Of a DNA stretch of 33,088 nt, positions 33,087-33,088 are shown one piece after another. The translations under genes and the position numbers were made by a program. The notes under the pieces are model-generated. The model was given only the letters and a program-made list of their open reading frames with translations. It made no database searches and was not told the origin of the DNA. This DNA is from Actinomyces sp. AC-20-1 (GTDB lineage: Bacteria > Actinomycetota > Actinomycetes > Actinomycetales > Actinomycetaceae). The stretch covers positions 1 to 33,088 of the forward strand of contig NZ_JACJVC010000022.1 of the NCBI RefSeq assembly GCF_023369555.1, written 5' to 3'. Every line of letters starts with the position of its first letter. Position 1 is the stretch's first letter.

Positions 33087-33088
33087 GC

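Overview
The window is a GC-rich (by eye about 70%) actinobacterial chromosome segment around the replication-initiation and chromosome-partition genes. Gene content and order (pknA-pknB, class E sortase, crgA, cyclophilin, rhomboid, tRNA-Ala, tRNA-Ile, DUF3566, gyrA, gyrB, dciA, recF, dnaN, dnaA, rpmH, rnpA, yidD, yidC, jag, rsmG, parA, parB, then ddl, aminotransferase, thrC, trxA, trxB and a MurJ-type pseudokinase) match the conserved origin neighbourhood of Actinobacteria. The very high GC, GTG/TTG starts and the aminotransferase-ddl pair beside parB suggest Actinomycetaceae (Actinomyces/Schaalia-like). That genus-level guess is an inference.

Layout. 1-7.2 kb: end of a PknA-type kinase gene, PknB with four PASTA domains, a class E sortase with a tiny co-translated membrane protein, CrgA, an aldo/keto reductase, a tail-anchored Ala-rich protein, a cyclophilin and a zinc-finger rhomboid protease. 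7.2-7.7 kb: a gene-free stretch with a dense cluster of DnaA-box-like sequences and a long imperfect inverted repeat. 7.7-18.5 kb: a block on the minus strand holding tRNA-Ala(TGC), a 42-aa gene, tRNA-Ile(GAT), DUF3566, gyrA, gyrB, dciA, recF, dnaN and dnaA. 18.5-24.7 kb: the opposite, plus-strand block rpmH-rnpA-yidD-yidC-jag-rsmG and parA-parB. 24.7-33.1 kb: minus-strand ddl/aminotransferase, thrC, trxB-trxA and the MurJ-linked pseudokinase, which runs off the right edge.

Transcription diverges at the dnaA/rpmH interval, so both arms run with the replication forks if initiation is at dnaN-dnaA-rpmH. DnaA-box-like sites lie in three intervals (7.2, 16.7-16.9 and 18.6-18.8 kb), and a shared motif, TTCTCCCCA, occurs in all three. 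ParB sites (parS, TGTTTCACGTGAAACA) are at 23.7-27.9 kb: four perfect and two degenerate. Two perfect copies and one degenerate copy sit inside parB itself at an exact 54-bp spacing, and one is the centre of a 40-bp perfect palindrome just past ddl.

No phage, insertion sequence, CRISPR array or recognisable defence or biosynthetic system is present. The most unusual material is non-coding: the DnaA-box cluster and structured repeat at 7.2-7.65 kb, and the arrangement of the parS sites. Starts were revised from the longest open frame for pknB, dnaN, dnaA, rpmH, parA, ddl, thrC and the Ala-rich protein, using ribosome binding sites and homology.
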